36,967 bases of DNA, from the NCBI GenBank assembly GCA_963557065.1, contig CAUWCT010000017.1, positions 1-36,967 of the forward strand. Direction: 5' to 3'. Each line of letters starts with the position of its first letter. The first letter of the stretch is position 1. The stretch is from UMGS1370 sp963557065. GTDB taxonomy: Bacteria > Bacillota > Clostridia > Lachnospirales > Lachnospiraceae. The notes below the pieces were generated by a model, which worked only from the letters and a program-made list of their open reading frames with translations, had not been told where the DNA came from and searched no databases. Positions 8,119-16,811 of the stretch are shown here, in pieces. A program made the position numbers and the translations under genes.

Positions 8119-9288
8119 ATGAACGTGAATGAAGCAGCCTTACAGCTCCACTATGATTTAAAGGGAAAGATTGAAGTCGTATCCCGCAAGCACATTACCA
8201 CAAGAGAAGAACTTTCTCTGGTCTACACCCCCGGCGTTGCAGAGCCCTGCCGTCAAATCGCTGCTGACTATGAAAAATCTTTCCAACTGACCCGCCGTTC
8301 CAATCTGGTTGCCGTAGTAACTGACGGAACTGCCGTTTTAGGTCTGGGTGATATTGGACCGGCTGCCGGCATGCCGGTTATGGAAGGAAAATGCGCCCTT
8401 TTTAAAGAATTCGGCGATGTAGACGCCTTTCCAATCTGCATTGATTCCAAAGACACCGATACCATTGTGCAGACCATTGCCCTGATTTCCAAGAGTTTTG
8501 GCGGCATTAATCTGGAGGATATTTCCGCTCCCCGCTGCTTTGAAATCGAGCGCCGATTAAAAGAGCTCTGCGACATCCCTGTCTTTCATGATGACCAGCA
8601 TGGGACTGCCATTGTGGTAGCCGCTGCTTTAATCAATGCCATGAAAGTCACAAAAAAATCTATGGGGCAGATGCGTATCGTCATTAACGGCGCAGGCGCT
8701 GCCGGAATTGCAATCGGCAAACTCCTTATTTCTATGGGATTTGGCAATATTATTATGTGCGATATTCATGGAATTATCTGTGAAGGCGACGAAAATTTGA
8801 ACAGCGGGCAGGAAGAAATCTCCCGTATCAGCAATCTGCAGAAAGAGCATGGCACTCTGTCTGACGCGTTAAACGGCGCTGACGCCTTTATCGGTGTTTC
8901 CCGTCCGGGACTGGTAACTGCCCAAATGGTTACTTCCATGAATCAGGGAATCGTATTTGCCATGGCCAATCCCACTCCGGAGATTATGCCGGAAGAAGCA
9001 AAAAAAGGCGGGGCAGCCATCATCGGCACAGGCCGATCTGATTACCCCAACCAGATTAACAATGTACTCATCTTTCCAGGTATTTTTAAAGGCGCTTTGT
9101 CTGTGCGGGCCAGAGAGATTACCGAGTCCATGAAGCAGAAAGCCGCTTATGCCATTGCCTCTATGATTCCGGACAGCGAACTGACCCCGGAAAACATCAT
9201 CCCATCCGCCCTGGATAAATCTGTAGCGGATGTGGTCGCAAAAGCCGTAGCAGATACTGCTGTATCTGAAGGAATTGCCCGTATTTAA
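8119..9288 (+). CDS. Malic enzyme (oxaloacetate-decarboxylating malate dehydrogenase)
   Basis: 389 residues, the short bacterial form. It oxidatively decarboxylates malate to pyruvate and CO2. The catalytic tyrosine motif VYTPGVAEPC, the lysine region GMPVMEGKCALFK, the metal-binding FHDDQHGTA and the nucleotide-binding INGAGAAGIAIGK are all intact. Whether NAD or NADP is preferred cannot be read safely. The ATG follows AAGAAAGGAAACTCCCT. No separate promoter was found between it and fumC, so the two are probably co-transcribed through the intervening palindromic element. Its stop codon overlaps the end of the convergent gene at 9285-10214 by 4 bases. Confidence 0.93.
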   Translation: MNVNEAALQLHYDLKGKIEVVSRKHITTREELSLVYTPGVAEPCRQIAADYEKSFQLTRRSNLVAVVTDGTAVLGLGDIGPAAGMPVMEGKCALFKEFGDVDAFPICIDSKDTDTIVQTIALISKSFGGINLEDISAPRCFEIERRLKELCDIPVFHDDQHGTAIVVAAALINAMKVTKKSMGQMRIVINGAGAAGIAIGKLLISMGFGNIIMCDIHGIICEGDENLNSGQEEISRISNLQKEHGTLSDALNGADAFIGVSRPGLVTAQMVTSMNQGIVFAMANPTPEIMPEEAKKGGAAIIGTGRSDYPNQINNVLIFPGIFKGALSVRAREITESMKQKAAYAIASMIPDSELTPENIIPSALDKSVADVVAKAVADTAVSEGIARI

Positions 9289-10214
9289 TCCGTCCCGTTT
9301 TCTTCTTCCCGTTTTTTACGGATAAACACAATAATCCCGGCACTGCCGGCCACTGCTGCCAAAACCAGGGCAAACACTGCCGCTGTCATGGCTGCCTGAC
9401 TGCCTTTTTGGTACGGTTTATTATGAGCACCGCTTCCGGCAGTGTCCATGGTTTTTGGCAGCGGTTCCGGTGCTTTAGAAGGAGCAATTATTTCAGCCGG
9501 ATCTGGCGCCGACACTGGCAGATCTACCGCATACGGGTCTGAAATGCACACCCAGAAATCTTTCATGCCATAGTGATACTCCACATATCCCCATTGTTTC
9601 CCGTCAGAGTCTTCATAAAGTTCCGAGATCACCATCCTGCTGATTTCATAATCACTGCTGCCCGTAATATCTCCGGAGCCGGGATAACTCCAAAACTGGA
9701 CCTGTCTGTCTTTCTCCGGTGAAATCCCAATACCCTCTGTATTTTTCTTTATCTCTGCCTGATGGTCTTTTATAAATTCTTCGCTGTCATATACCAGGGA
9801 TAATTCCTCCATCAGCACCCATCCGGTTTTTACAGCTTTATCCCCTTCTTTGTATCTGTAATCCGGCGTTACTTCACCCGTTTCGTCTTTGCGGTATTGA
9901 ATCACGCCCCATTCCTCTCCATGGCTGTTTTTATAGGTAAAAGACACAAACAGAACCGCTCCATTTTCGATTGCATCTGTAATATGCTCTTCCTCCGGGT
10001 TATCTGCTACATAAATATATCCTGGCGCTCCGTTGGCAAAATAGCTTCTGTTATTGAGAACAAACTCTTCTGTCCTCTCTTTTTCCCACCGCTCCGTCTG
10101 GTAAAATTCATCATCCGGCTCCCAGATTACATCTGCCCGGCACATGAACGTCTCCTCAATCAGCAAAACAGCAAAAATCAAAACAGCCGCTGCCTGCTTC
10201 CATATCTTCCTCAT
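9285..10214 (-). CDS. Exported, membrane-anchored protein of unknown function
   Basis: 309 residues. A signal sequence covers roughly residues 1-27 (hydrophobic LIFAVLLIEETFMCRA). A long extracellular part rich in charged and aromatic residues follows, with two similar halves that each contain an SH3-like pattern (EEWGVIQYRKDETG and KQWGYVEYHYG). A Pro-rich linker leads to a C-terminal transmembrane helix (about 272-296) and a short KKREEENG tail. No catalytic motif was recognised. It is the last gene of a three-gene operon with a small membrane protein and an MFS transporter, which suggests an envelope-sensing or accessory role (inference). Confidence 0.75.
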   Translation of the reverse strand: MRKIWKQAAAVLIFAVLLIEETFMCRADVIWEPDDEFYQTERWEKERTEEFVLNNRSYFANGAPGYIYVADNPEEEHITDAIENGAVLFVSFTYKNSHGEEWGVIQYRKDETGEVTPDYRYKEGDKAVKTGWVLMEELSLVYDSEEFIKDHQAEIKKNTEGIGISPEKDRQVQFWSYPGSGDITGSSDYEISRMVISELYEDSDGKQWGYVEYHYGMKDFWVCISDPYAVDLPVSAPDPAEIIAPSKAPEPLPKTMDTAGSGAHNKPYQKGSQAAMTAAVFALVLAAVAGSAGIIVFIRKKREEENGTD

Positions 10215-10245
10215 AATACTCCTCCTTACCTTTATTCCCGCTGTG

Positions 10246-10632
10246 TCAGAACCATTTTTGAATCCCTGCCCCGATCCAATAAGATCCGGCGTTTGCAGTT
10301 AAAGAAAACAACCATGGATGGGCCATACTTTTGTCTGCCCATCTGCAGCATATTGCCTCAACACAGACAACGCCTCCTTCCAGCAGCAGTTTTACAGTTG
10401 TCAGAGACAAAACTTTGCTGCCCGCCCACTTTCCGGACAGATACGCCATCAGATAATAGATCGCCACAACTGCCGGATTGGTAAGCAAATTGACTGCTGC
10501 CACCAGAAGAAGGGACAGCGGATCTCGAATTTTCCACAATAACGCAATCAGAATTTCAATAATAAGAGTCATTGCCAGAGATATTCCCATTACCGAAAAT
10601 ATCCATGGACCAATGAAGGTATTTTCCGGCAT
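10246..10632 (-). CDS. Small integral membrane protein, unknown
   Basis: 128 residues from the ATG at 10632, which has AGGGAGGTTTTTATT directly upstream; a longer in-frame start at 10728 lacks a site. At least three hydrophobic segments are visible (WIFSVMGISLAMTLIIEILIA, PLSLLLVAAVNLLTNPAVVA, LLEGGVVCVEAICC). It overlaps the 3' end of the MFS gene by 77 bp, so it is translationally linked to it. The function is unknown. The tight coupling suggests an accessory membrane subunit, but this is inference. Confidence 0.75.
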   Translation of the reverse strand: MPENTFIGPWIFSVMGISLAMTLIIEILIALLWKIRDPLSLLLVAAVNLLTNPAVVAIYYLMAYLSGKWAGSKVLSLTTVKLLLEGGVVCVEAICCRWADKSMAHPWLFSLTANAGSYWIGAGIQKWF

Positions 10633-11716
10633 AATAAAAACCTCCCTGCAAAAGCGCCAAAGAAAGCCCGCACAAAACTCCCAGCCCAATCTCCGGAGTC
10701 TCAAACAGATCTGTAAATGCAGACGCATTTAAATAGGGCGGGCAAAATCCCAGAAACAAAGCAAAGGTCAGCAGGCCAAAGGAAAATCCTCTGGCGCCTG
10801 GCAGCAGTCTGGCCACTGCCCACAAAGTCAGGGGCATGGTCATATTCCAGAAAAACACTGCTAAAATCCCTGCTGCCGGATGAGAAGAACACAGGTACAA
10901 AATCCCTGCTGCTGCCATGGAAAAAAGCGCTGCCTTTTTGCATCCTGCAATGTCTGCCAAAAATCCTCCGGCTACTTTGCCAAAAGCAGCGGCTCCTGCC
11001 AGTACCATGCCTGCATTTACACTGTCTTTCCAGGAAAAATCCTGAATCATCCCCAAATATGAACGAATCAGAACAACCGCAAACAGACAGCCTACTGCTG
11101 CCGCTGCCTGCTTTCCTGCTCCCCTGAAAGCAGACTGATTCTTTAAAAGCGAAAACGGCTGATTGCCTGAATGCTGCCAAAGACCGTTTTTTTTCGCACA
11201 GGCAAATATACACAAGGCAGCCCCTAAAACAAGAAGCGCCGGCCACTCTTTTCCTGCCATTTCCGTTTTTCCCGCAGCGGTTCCAAAATAAATCCCCAGC
11301 GCTCCAGGCGCTACAAAAAGCCCTAAAAGCCCTGCCGATTTTTCGCTTTTATTCAGCACATCCAGACCGCCTCCAATATGAAACAGGCCATTTCCCAATC
11401 CTGCTGCAACAGAGGCGGCCCCAGCCGCCCATAAGTTGACATTTTCCGCCGCGCTGCTTCCTGCCTGAGCAGTTACGCAGGCAGCACCTGCCGGCAGATA
11501 TGCAAGCGCTACCAAAATGCACCCCCAGACCGCCAGAAGCGAATTCCGGTTTTTATCATCTGCAAATACCCCCATCGGCATCTGCATGGCAAAGGCGCAA
11601 AAATTATAAAGAAGCAGACAGATATACCAGTTGTCCGCTTCATATACACCTGAAAACATCAGATATGCACAGGCAAAATCCACAAAAAAATGGACTGTCC
11701 CGTAAATTGCTGTCAT
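10556..11716 (-). CDS. MFS transporter
   Basis: 386 residues with about 12 hydrophobic segments and the major facilitator loop pattern MGVFADDKNRNSL between helices 2 and 3, plus a second GGFLADIAGCKKA loop at the start of the C-terminal half. It resembles the fosmidomycin-resistance/efflux type of MFS permease; the substrate is unknown. The ATG follows a G-rich site (GGGGGGATAAACAATT). A -10-like TATACT lies about 60 bases upstream, but the -35 is poor. First gene of the operon with the 128- and 309-residue proteins. Confidence 0.8.
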   Translation of the reverse strand: MTAIYGTVHFFVDFACAYLMFSGVYEADNWYICLLLYNFCAFAMQMPMGVFADDKNRNSLLAVWGCILVALAYLPAGAACVTAQAGSSAAENVNLWAAGAASVAAGLGNGLFHIGGGLDVLNKSEKSAGLLGLFVAPGALGIYFGTAAGKTEMAGKEWPALLVLGAALCIFACAKKNGLWQHSGNQPFSLLKNQSAFRGAGKQAAAAVGCLFAVVLIRSYLGMIQDFSWKDSVNAGMVLAGAAAFGKVAGGFLADIAGCKKAALFSMAAAGILYLCSSHPAAGILAVFFWNMTMPLTLWAVARLLPGARGFSFGLLTFALFLGFCPPYLNASAFTDLFETPEIGLGVLCGLSLALLQGGFYYAGKYLHWSMDIFGNGNISGNDSYY

Positions 11717-11826
11717 AATTGTTTATCCCCCCTGCATCTTCTGTCCCTGGCTTCCAATAGTATCAGTATACCACCCTTTTTTCTAAATGTTCTTACTTTT
11801 TCCGTAAAGAATCCTTACCAGATGTT

Positions 11827-11890
11827 TAAAAAAGCGCTGCAGGTGAAAAGATGCCTCTGCCTTCTGGCAGCATCTCTTCCTGCAGCGCCT
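11827..11890 (-). terminator. Terminator of the osmoprotectant ABC operon
   Basis: A long stem pairs AGCGCTGCAGG (11833-11843) with its complement at 11879-11889 and has an inner GATGC/GCATC arm. A run of six U follows on the minus strand (11827-11832). Confidence 0.88.
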
Positions 11891-11902
11891 AAATCTTTGC
11901 AT

Positions 11903-12649
11903 TTAATTTTCATCTAACAGCCGGATTACAAAGTCGCTTCCCGGATCTTTTTTCACCTCTGCCGGCGTCCCCAGACGCACCACTTTCCCGGCTTCCATAA
12001 TGAGAACCCTGTCTCCTAAAAGAAGAGCCTCTCTGATGTCATGGGTAACAAACAAAATGGTCAGCGTCATCTCTTTGTGAAGACGTTTCAGTTCCTTTTG
12101 AAGTCCTCTTCTGGTAATGCTGTCCACTGCTCCAAACGGCTCATCCATCAGCATCAGGGACGGTTTTGCCGCTAATGCTCTGGCAATGCCTACCCGCTGC
12201 TTTTGTCCCCCTGACAGTTCCAGCGGATACCTCTTTGCCATCTCCTCTTCCAGCCCCACTGTCTGAAGGAGTTTTTTCACCTCTGTCTCTTCCTCTTTTC
12301 TGTCCCACTTTTTAGAAAGGGACGGAACATAGGCAATATTTTGCCGGGCTGTCATATGAGGAAACAGCCCCACATTTTGGATCGCATACCCAATTCCTCT
12401 GCGGAGTTTGGTCAAATCAGACTTTTTTACATCCTGGCCATCCACCAGAACCTGACCCTCATCCGGCATTAAAAGTCCATTTATCATTTTCAGAAGCGTA
12501 GTTTTCCCGCATCCGGAACTTCCTATAATTGTCAGACACTCTCCCCGCTTTACATCCAGAGAGAAATCCTTTAAGATCTGATTTTCCCCGTAGGACAGGG
12601 ACACATGATCAAACCGGACAATCGCATCCTGATTTTCCTCTTTATTCAT
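11903..12649 (-). CDS. Osmoprotectant (glycine betaine/choline-type) ABC transporter ATP-binding protein
   Basis: 248 residues from the ATG at 12649; a TTG two codons earlier is less likely. Walker A GSSGCGKTT, signature LSGGQKQR, Walker B LMLMDEPF and the switch histidine in FVTHD are all present. The family is the OpuBA/OpuCA/ProV group that energises uptake of quaternary amines. It lacks the C-terminal CBS domains that many osmosensing members carry. The start codon overlaps the stop of the binding-protein gene (ATGAATAA), implying translational coupling. Third gene of the operon. Confidence 0.9.
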   Translation of the reverse strand: MNKEENQDAIVRFDHVSLSYGENQILKDFSLDVKRGECLTIIGSSGCGKTTLLKMINGLLMPDEGQVLVDGQDVKKSDLTKLRRGIGYAIQNVGLFPHMTARQNIAYVPSLSKKWDRKEEETEVKKLLQTVGLEEEMAKRYPLELSGGQKQRVGIARALAAKPSLMLMDEPFGAVDSITRRGLQKELKRLHKEMTLTILFVTHDIREALLLGDRVLIMEAGKVVRLGTPAEVKKDPGSDFVIRLLDEN

Positions 12650-13667
12650 TGGCAATCAATCCTTTTTCTGTCAGATAATCCTTTGCAATCTGCTTCTCAT
12701 CCATACCTTCTACTTCCAGTTTGTAGTTTAGGGAAGCCATATCCTTATCTGTCAGAATTCCATCCATCTTCATCAACGCCTCTTCCAGCCCAGGATATTC
12801 TTCTAACGCGTCTTCTCTGACAACGGTAGAGCAGAAGTAATTTACCTGCAGGTGCTTGTCGTCTTCCAGGGCCACTACATTTCCGGAGCCAAGCTGAGCG
12901 TCTGTCGTATATCCGTTGGTTACATCGATCTCTCCATTTGCCATTGCCTGGTATTTTAAACCAATATCAATGTCCATAACCTTGCCAAATTCCAGGCCGT
13001 ATGTGTCACACAGAACCTGAAATCCATCTGCCCGTTCCAGATAATCCGGATTGCCTCCAAAGGTCAAATCGCCTGCTACAGCCGCCAAATCCGATGTAGT
13101 AACCAGATTGTGTTCTTTTGCCACATCGCTGCTTACTACAGTGGTATAGGTATTATTAAATCCATACAGCCCCAGCCAGGTCATACCGAATTTCTCATGG
13201 TATTCGCTTACCAGAGTCTCCCAGATCTCATCATCGCTGACTCCTGCCGCATCATGGCCCAGTACCATCACATAGCCGCTGGATGTATATTCCGGATATA
13301 AATCGAACTCCCCGGCTTCCATGGCCGGCTGAATATTGGAAGTGCCGCCGCCAATTCCCTGAGTGATATTTACCGTATAATCGGTACTGTCCTCAATCAG
13401 CAGTTTTAACATCTCTGCCAGAATATACTGCTCTGTCATAGGTTTGGTTGCAATCTCAATCGGTTCCTTTGCAGCACTGTCAGAAGCTTCTTTTGTTTCT
13501 GCTTCTGTTTTGGCAGCAGCAGTCTCTTTCGTTTCTGTCTGCGGGGCATCCGCAGTGCTTTCTGCCGGCGCCTTTGTTGTTTCTGTACTCTGTCCTCCAC
13601 ATGCTGCAAGGCTTACTATCATGGCACCTGACACAAGAGCCGCTGTCATTTTTCTGAATATTCTCAT
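12642..13667 (-). CDS. Osmoprotectant ABC transporter substrate-binding lipoprotein (OpuAC family)
   Basis: 341 residues from the ATG at 13667, preceded by AAAAGGAGAATGGAATAAT. A lipoprotein signal is clear: basic start, hydrophobic core, lipobox SLAAC with Cys23. A low-complexity Thr/Ala/Glu linker (about 25-65) follows, then the binding domain (IATKPMTEQYILAEML, GEFDLYPEYTSSG, KYQAMANGEIDVTNGYTTDA), typical of glycine betaine/choline/carnitine binding proteins. It would be anchored on the outer face of the membrane. The gene begins one base after the permease stop codon. Confidence 0.9.
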   Translation of the reverse strand: MRIFRKMTAALVSGAMIVSLAACGGQSTETTKAPAESTADAPQTETKETAAAKTEAETKEASDSAAKEPIEIATKPMTEQYILAEMLKLLIEDSTDYTVNITQGIGGGTSNIQPAMEAGEFDLYPEYTSSGYVMVLGHDAAGVSDDEIWETLVSEYHEKFGMTWLGLYGFNNTYTTVVSSDVAKEHNLVTTSDLAAVAGDLTFGGNPDYLERADGFQVLCDTYGLEFGKVMDIDIGLKYQAMANGEIDVTNGYTTDAQLGSGNVVALEDDKHLQVNYFCSTVVREDALEEYPGLEEALMKMDGILTDKDMASLNYKLEVEGMDEKQIAKDYLTEKGLIANE

Positions 13668-13668
13668 A

Positions 13669-14319
13669 TTATTCCATTCTCCTTTTCTTTTTGTATATCT
13701 TTTCTGCAAGCCCCAGCAGCATATCTGCTGTCAGCGCCAGCAACGCAATTAAAATACTTCCGGCAAACGTCATCTGGGGATTATAGATGCTGATTCCCCG
13801 ATAGATAGCTTTCCCCAACCCGCTGGCTCCGATGTAGGATGCAAGTCCGCACATGGAAATCGCCATCACTGTCATACTGCGCAGTCCTGTCAGAATCACC
13901 GGAAATGCAAGAGGCAGCGTTACGCGTGTAAGCGTCTGCATTCGGGTGCTTCCCATCGCCTTTGCCGCTTCCAGGATGTCTTTATCCACGGTTGTAAGAC
14001 CTGTATAGGTATTGCGCACCATAGGCATAAGGGCATAAATGGAAATTGCCGTCACTGCATTTTTATCTCCAATACCTAAAAGTGGAATCAGAATTCCCAG
14101 CATTGAGATAGAAGGAATCGTATAAAATACATTACAGACTCCAATCACAAATGGGGCTGCCTTGCGGTACTGGGACAGCACAATGCCGATAATCAGCCCC
14201 AGGGTGCCTGCAATCGCAATCGCCATTAATGACAAGCGGATATGGGCAACCAGAAGTTCTAAAAACCATGGTCCTCTCTCCACATATAATCCAATCACTT
14301 CTTTTAAAAATTCAATCAT
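13669..14319 (-). CDS. Osmoprotectant ABC transporter permease
   Basis: 216 residues from the ATG at 14319 (MIEFLKEVIGLYVERG), preceded by GTAAAGGCAGGCAGT. About five transmembrane segments and the EAA-loop pattern ILEAAKAMGSTRMQTLTRVTLPLAFP are visible. An in-frame ATG at 14361 would add 14 residues (MAELLPKIFVKAGS), but that ATG lies inside the terminal repeat of a mobile element and has no ribosome binding site. Related systems often have two permease genes; only one is seen here, so it probably acts as a homodimer (inference). Confidence 0.88.
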   Translation of the reverse strand: MIEFLKEVIGLYVERGPWFLELLVAHIRLSLMAIAIAGTLGLIIGIVLSQYRKAAPFVIGVCNVFYTIPSISMLGILIPLLGIGDKNAVTAISIYALMPMVRNTYTGLTTVDKDILEAAKAMGSTRMQTLTRVTLPLAFPVILTGLRSMTVMAISMCGLASYIGASGLGKAIYRGISIYNPQMTFAGSILIALLALTADMLLGLAEKIYKKKRRME

Positions 14320-14345
14320 ACTGCCTGCCTTTACGAATATTTTTG

Positions 14346-14420
14346 GTAACAGTTCAGCCATGCGAAGATTCAGGCAGAAAAAAGCGTTGAAAGCAAGAAG
14401 ATGCAGGGCTGAACTGTTAA
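14346..14420. mobile_element. Palindromic element copy 4, 75-bp deleted form with 8-bp target duplication
   Basis: Left end GTAACAGTTCAGCCATGC (14346-14363) and right end GCAGGGCTGAACTGTTAA (14403-14420) are inverted. The interior keeps only one arm of hairpin A and one arm of hairpin B. Identical TATTTTTG occurs at 14338-14345 and 14421-14428. The element lies between a putative promoter and the ABC permease start codon. Confidence 0.85.
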
Positions 14421-14440
14421 TATTTTTGAGATTTCTTCAC

Positions 14441-14469
14441 AGTTTATCGCCTTTTTGCCAATTTGTAAA
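14441..14469 (-). promoter_or_regulatory. Possible promoter of the osmoprotectant ABC operon
   Basis: On the minus strand TTTACA (14464-14469), 17 bp, TAAACT (14441-14446); the -10 box is weak. A transcript from here would carry element copy 4 in its leader. Confidence 0.4.
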
Positions 14470-14518
14470 GTACGCACTTTCAGGTAACTTATGTCTCAGT
14501 AACCGTTCCTATCCCTCA

Positions 14519-16636
14519 CTATACCTCAAAAATAAGGTCTCCATAACTTGGGAATGGCCATAAATCCTTGTCCATAATCATTTCCAGTTCATCCGCCGGA
14601 GTCCGCAGATTTTCCATAGCCGGGACTGCCTGGCAATAGTACGCCTTTGCCTGCTTCTCCCCTGACTCCATGGCAGCGCAGGCGTCTGTAATATCTGAAA
14701 GTTCTGACAACGCCTTTTTCATTTTGGCCAATAAAGAGGATGTATGAATCAGCAGTTCTGTCTGAACGCTTACATCTGCCTGAGGGCAGGCCCCTGTCAC
14801 CGCCTGAATGGACTGAGCCAACTGAGTTGTATACTTAATCACCGCAGGAACAATCTGTTTTCCTGCCATGTCAATCATGGTCCTGGCTTCTATATTCATG
14901 GTCTTTGCATAGGCCTCATATTCAATCTCAACACGTGATTCCAGTTCTGCTTTTGTAAACACATGAAATTCCTCAAACAGCTTTACTGCCTTTGGAGTAA
15001 TCAATGCCTCAATGGAGTCTACACTGCAGCTGATGTTGGGAAGGCCCCTGCGGGCTGCCTCTTCCACCCAGGCATCTGAATAGCCGTTTCCGCTGAAAAT
15101 GACTCTCCTGTGCTTTGTAAGCAATTCCTTGATTAAATCATGGACTGCCATCTCAAAATCTTCTGCCTGTTCCAGACGGTCTGCCGCCTCTTTAAACGCC
15201 TCCGCCACAATGGTGTTCAGCACAATATTCGGGGATGCAACTGAATCCGAAGAGCCCAGCATACGAAACTCAAATTTATTGCCGGTAAATGCAAAGGGGG
15301 ACGTACGGTTTCTGTCTGTTGCATCTTTATACAGATCCGGAAGCGTCTTAATACCTGTTTTTAAGGTGCCGCCGCTCTTGGAATGGGTTGCTTCTCCTGT
15401 GCTGCAAAGCTGGTCAATAACATCCTCTAACTGTTCTCCCAAAAATACGGAGATAATTGCCGGAGGCGCTTCCTGTGCCCCCAAACGCTGATCATTTCCC
15501 GGATTCGCAGCCGATTCTCTTAACAAATCTGCATGAACGTCCACCGCCTTTAAAATGCAGGCCAGCACCAGTAAAAACTGAATATTCTCGTGGGGCGTAT
15601 CCCCTGGATTTAAGAGATTAATGCCATCGTCTGAAATCAAAGACCAGTTATTGTGCTTGCCGGAACCATTGACTCCCTTAAAAGGTTTTTCGTGGAGAAG
15701 GCAGTTCATGCCATGACGTTCCGCCACCCGTTTTAATGTCTCCATGGTCATCTGGTTGTGATCCACTGCCACATTGGCCTCTGCATAAATAGGGGCCAGT
15801 TCGTGCTGGGCAGGCGCAGCTTCATTGTGCTGAGTCTTGGCAGACACTCCCAATTTCCACAATTCCGTATTTAATTCTTTCATAAAAGAGCCAATCCGCT
15901 CCCTGATAATGCCAAAATAATGATCATCCATCTCCTGACCTTTTGGCGGCATGGCCCCAAACAGAGTGCGCCCTGCATAAATCAAATCTTTTCTCTGCAT
16001 ATATTTCTCATGGTCTACCAGGAAATACTCCTGTTCCGGTCCCACAGAAGGCACCACTCTTTTAGAGGTGGTATTGCCAAACAGCCGAAGGATTCGCAGC
16101 GCCTGCTCCTCTACTGCCTGCATGGAACGAAGCAGGGGAGTCTTCTTATCCAGCGCCTCTCCTTTATAGGAACAGAAGGCAGTAGGAATGCACAGAGTCA
16201 CACCAATGGCATCTTCCTTTAAAAACGCCGGGGAAGTGCAGTCCCACATGGTATATCCTCTTGCCTCAAACGTTGCGCGCAGCCCGCCGGATGGAAAAGA
16301 AGAGGCATCCGGCTCGCCTTTTATCAGTTCTTTTCCCGAAAATTCCATAATGGCTTTTCCATTGGAATCAGGCGCAGATAAAAACGAGTCCTGCTTTTCC
16401 GCTGTAATTCCAGTCAGCGGCTGAAACCAGTGGCTGTAGTGGGTGGCTCCCCGCTCAATCGCCCACTCCTTCATGGCATGGGCAACTGCATCTGCAATGG
16501 TAGAATCCAAATCTGCCCCATCCTCTATGGTTTTTTTTAGTTTTTTATAAACACTTTTGGGAAGATGCTCCCGCATAACCGCGTCATTAAATACATTTTT
16601 CCCAAAAATCTCGGACACATTGATGCAATCACTCAT
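14519..16636 (-). CDS. glnN: Glutamine synthetase type III
   Basis: 705 residues from the ATG at 16636, preceded by GGAAGGAGAAAATCTA; an in-frame start at 16657 is less likely. It makes glutamine from glutamate, ammonia and ATP. The length of about 700 residues and motifs such as HYSHWFQPLTG, SFPSGGLRATFEARGYT, VGPEQEYFLVD, KTQHNEAAPAQHELAP and KGVNGSGKHNNWS are typical of GSIII, which occurs in Bacteroidetes, cyanobacteria and many Clostridia. It is monocistronic with its own promoter. The symbol glnN follows common usage for GSIII. Confidence 0.93.
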   Translation of the reverse strand: MSDCINVSEIFGKNVFNDAVMREHLPKSVYKKLKKTIEDGADLDSTIADAVAHAMKEWAIERGATHYSHWFQPLTGITAEKQDSFLSAPDSNGKAIMEFSGKELIKGEPDASSFPSGGLRATFEARGYTMWDCTSPAFLKEDAIGVTLCIPTAFCSYKGEALDKKTPLLRSMQAVEEQALRILRLFGNTTSKRVVPSVGPEQEYFLVDHEKYMQRKDLIYAGRTLFGAMPPKGQEMDDHYFGIIRERIGSFMKELNTELWKLGVSAKTQHNEAAPAQHELAPIYAEANVAVDHNQMTMETLKRVAERHGMNCLLHEKPFKGVNGSGKHNNWSLISDDGINLLNPGDTPHENIQFLLVLACILKAVDVHADLLRESAANPGNDQRLGAQEAPPAIISVFLGEQLEDVIDQLCSTGEATHSKSGGTLKTGIKTLPDLYKDATDRNRTSPFAFTGNKFEFRMLGSSDSVASPNIVLNTIVAEAFKEAADRLEQAEDFEMAVHDLIKELLTKHRRVIFSGNGYSDAWVEEAARRGLPNISCSVDSIEALITPKAVKLFEEFHVFTKAELESRVEIEYEAYAKTMNIEARTMIDMAGKQIVPAVIKYTTQLAQSIQAVTGACPQADVSVQTELLIHTSSLLAKMKKALSELSDITDACAAMESGEKQAKAYYCQAVPAMENLRTPADELEMIMDKDLWPFPSYGDLIFEV

Positions 16637-16694
16637 TAGATTTTCTCCTTCCAACATGCGGATTTATTAGCAACAGTCATAAAATCTGCTTTTC

Positions 16695-16723
16695 ATTGTA
16701 ATGTCTCTTTTCAAAAAAGTAAA
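16695..16723 (-). promoter_or_regulatory. Promoter of glutamine synthetase III
   Basis: TTTACT (16718-16723), 17 bp, TACAAT (16695-16700) on the minus strand, leaving a leader of about 50 nt. Confidence 0.5.
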
Positions 16724-16734
16724 GAGAAATTATG

Positions 16735-16773
16735 AAAAAAGTGCAAGGAGGCCGGGGATTTCCCCAGCCTCCT
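16735..16773 (-). terminator. Terminator of the cell wall repeat protein gene
   Basis: A 12-bp stem pairs AGGAGGCCGGGG (16746-16757) with CCCCAGCCTCCT (16762-16773) around a 4-base loop, followed on the minus strand by TGCACTTTTTT. It lies about 40 bases after the stop codon. Confidence 0.9.
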
Positions 16774-16811
16774 GTAAGGAGAGTTTCATTTTGCAGTTGT
16801 TTTCCAGAATA

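Noticed and set aside
9420..9450. Sortase anchoring signal (LPKTM) in the 309-residue protein
   Set aside because: The motif lies about 30 residues before the transmembrane helix instead of directly next to it, and a Gln/Ser/Ala stretch intervenes.
14496..14510. Another end of the palindromic element (GTAACCGTTC)
   Set aside because: Only the first ten bases are similar and the rest diverges; likely chance.
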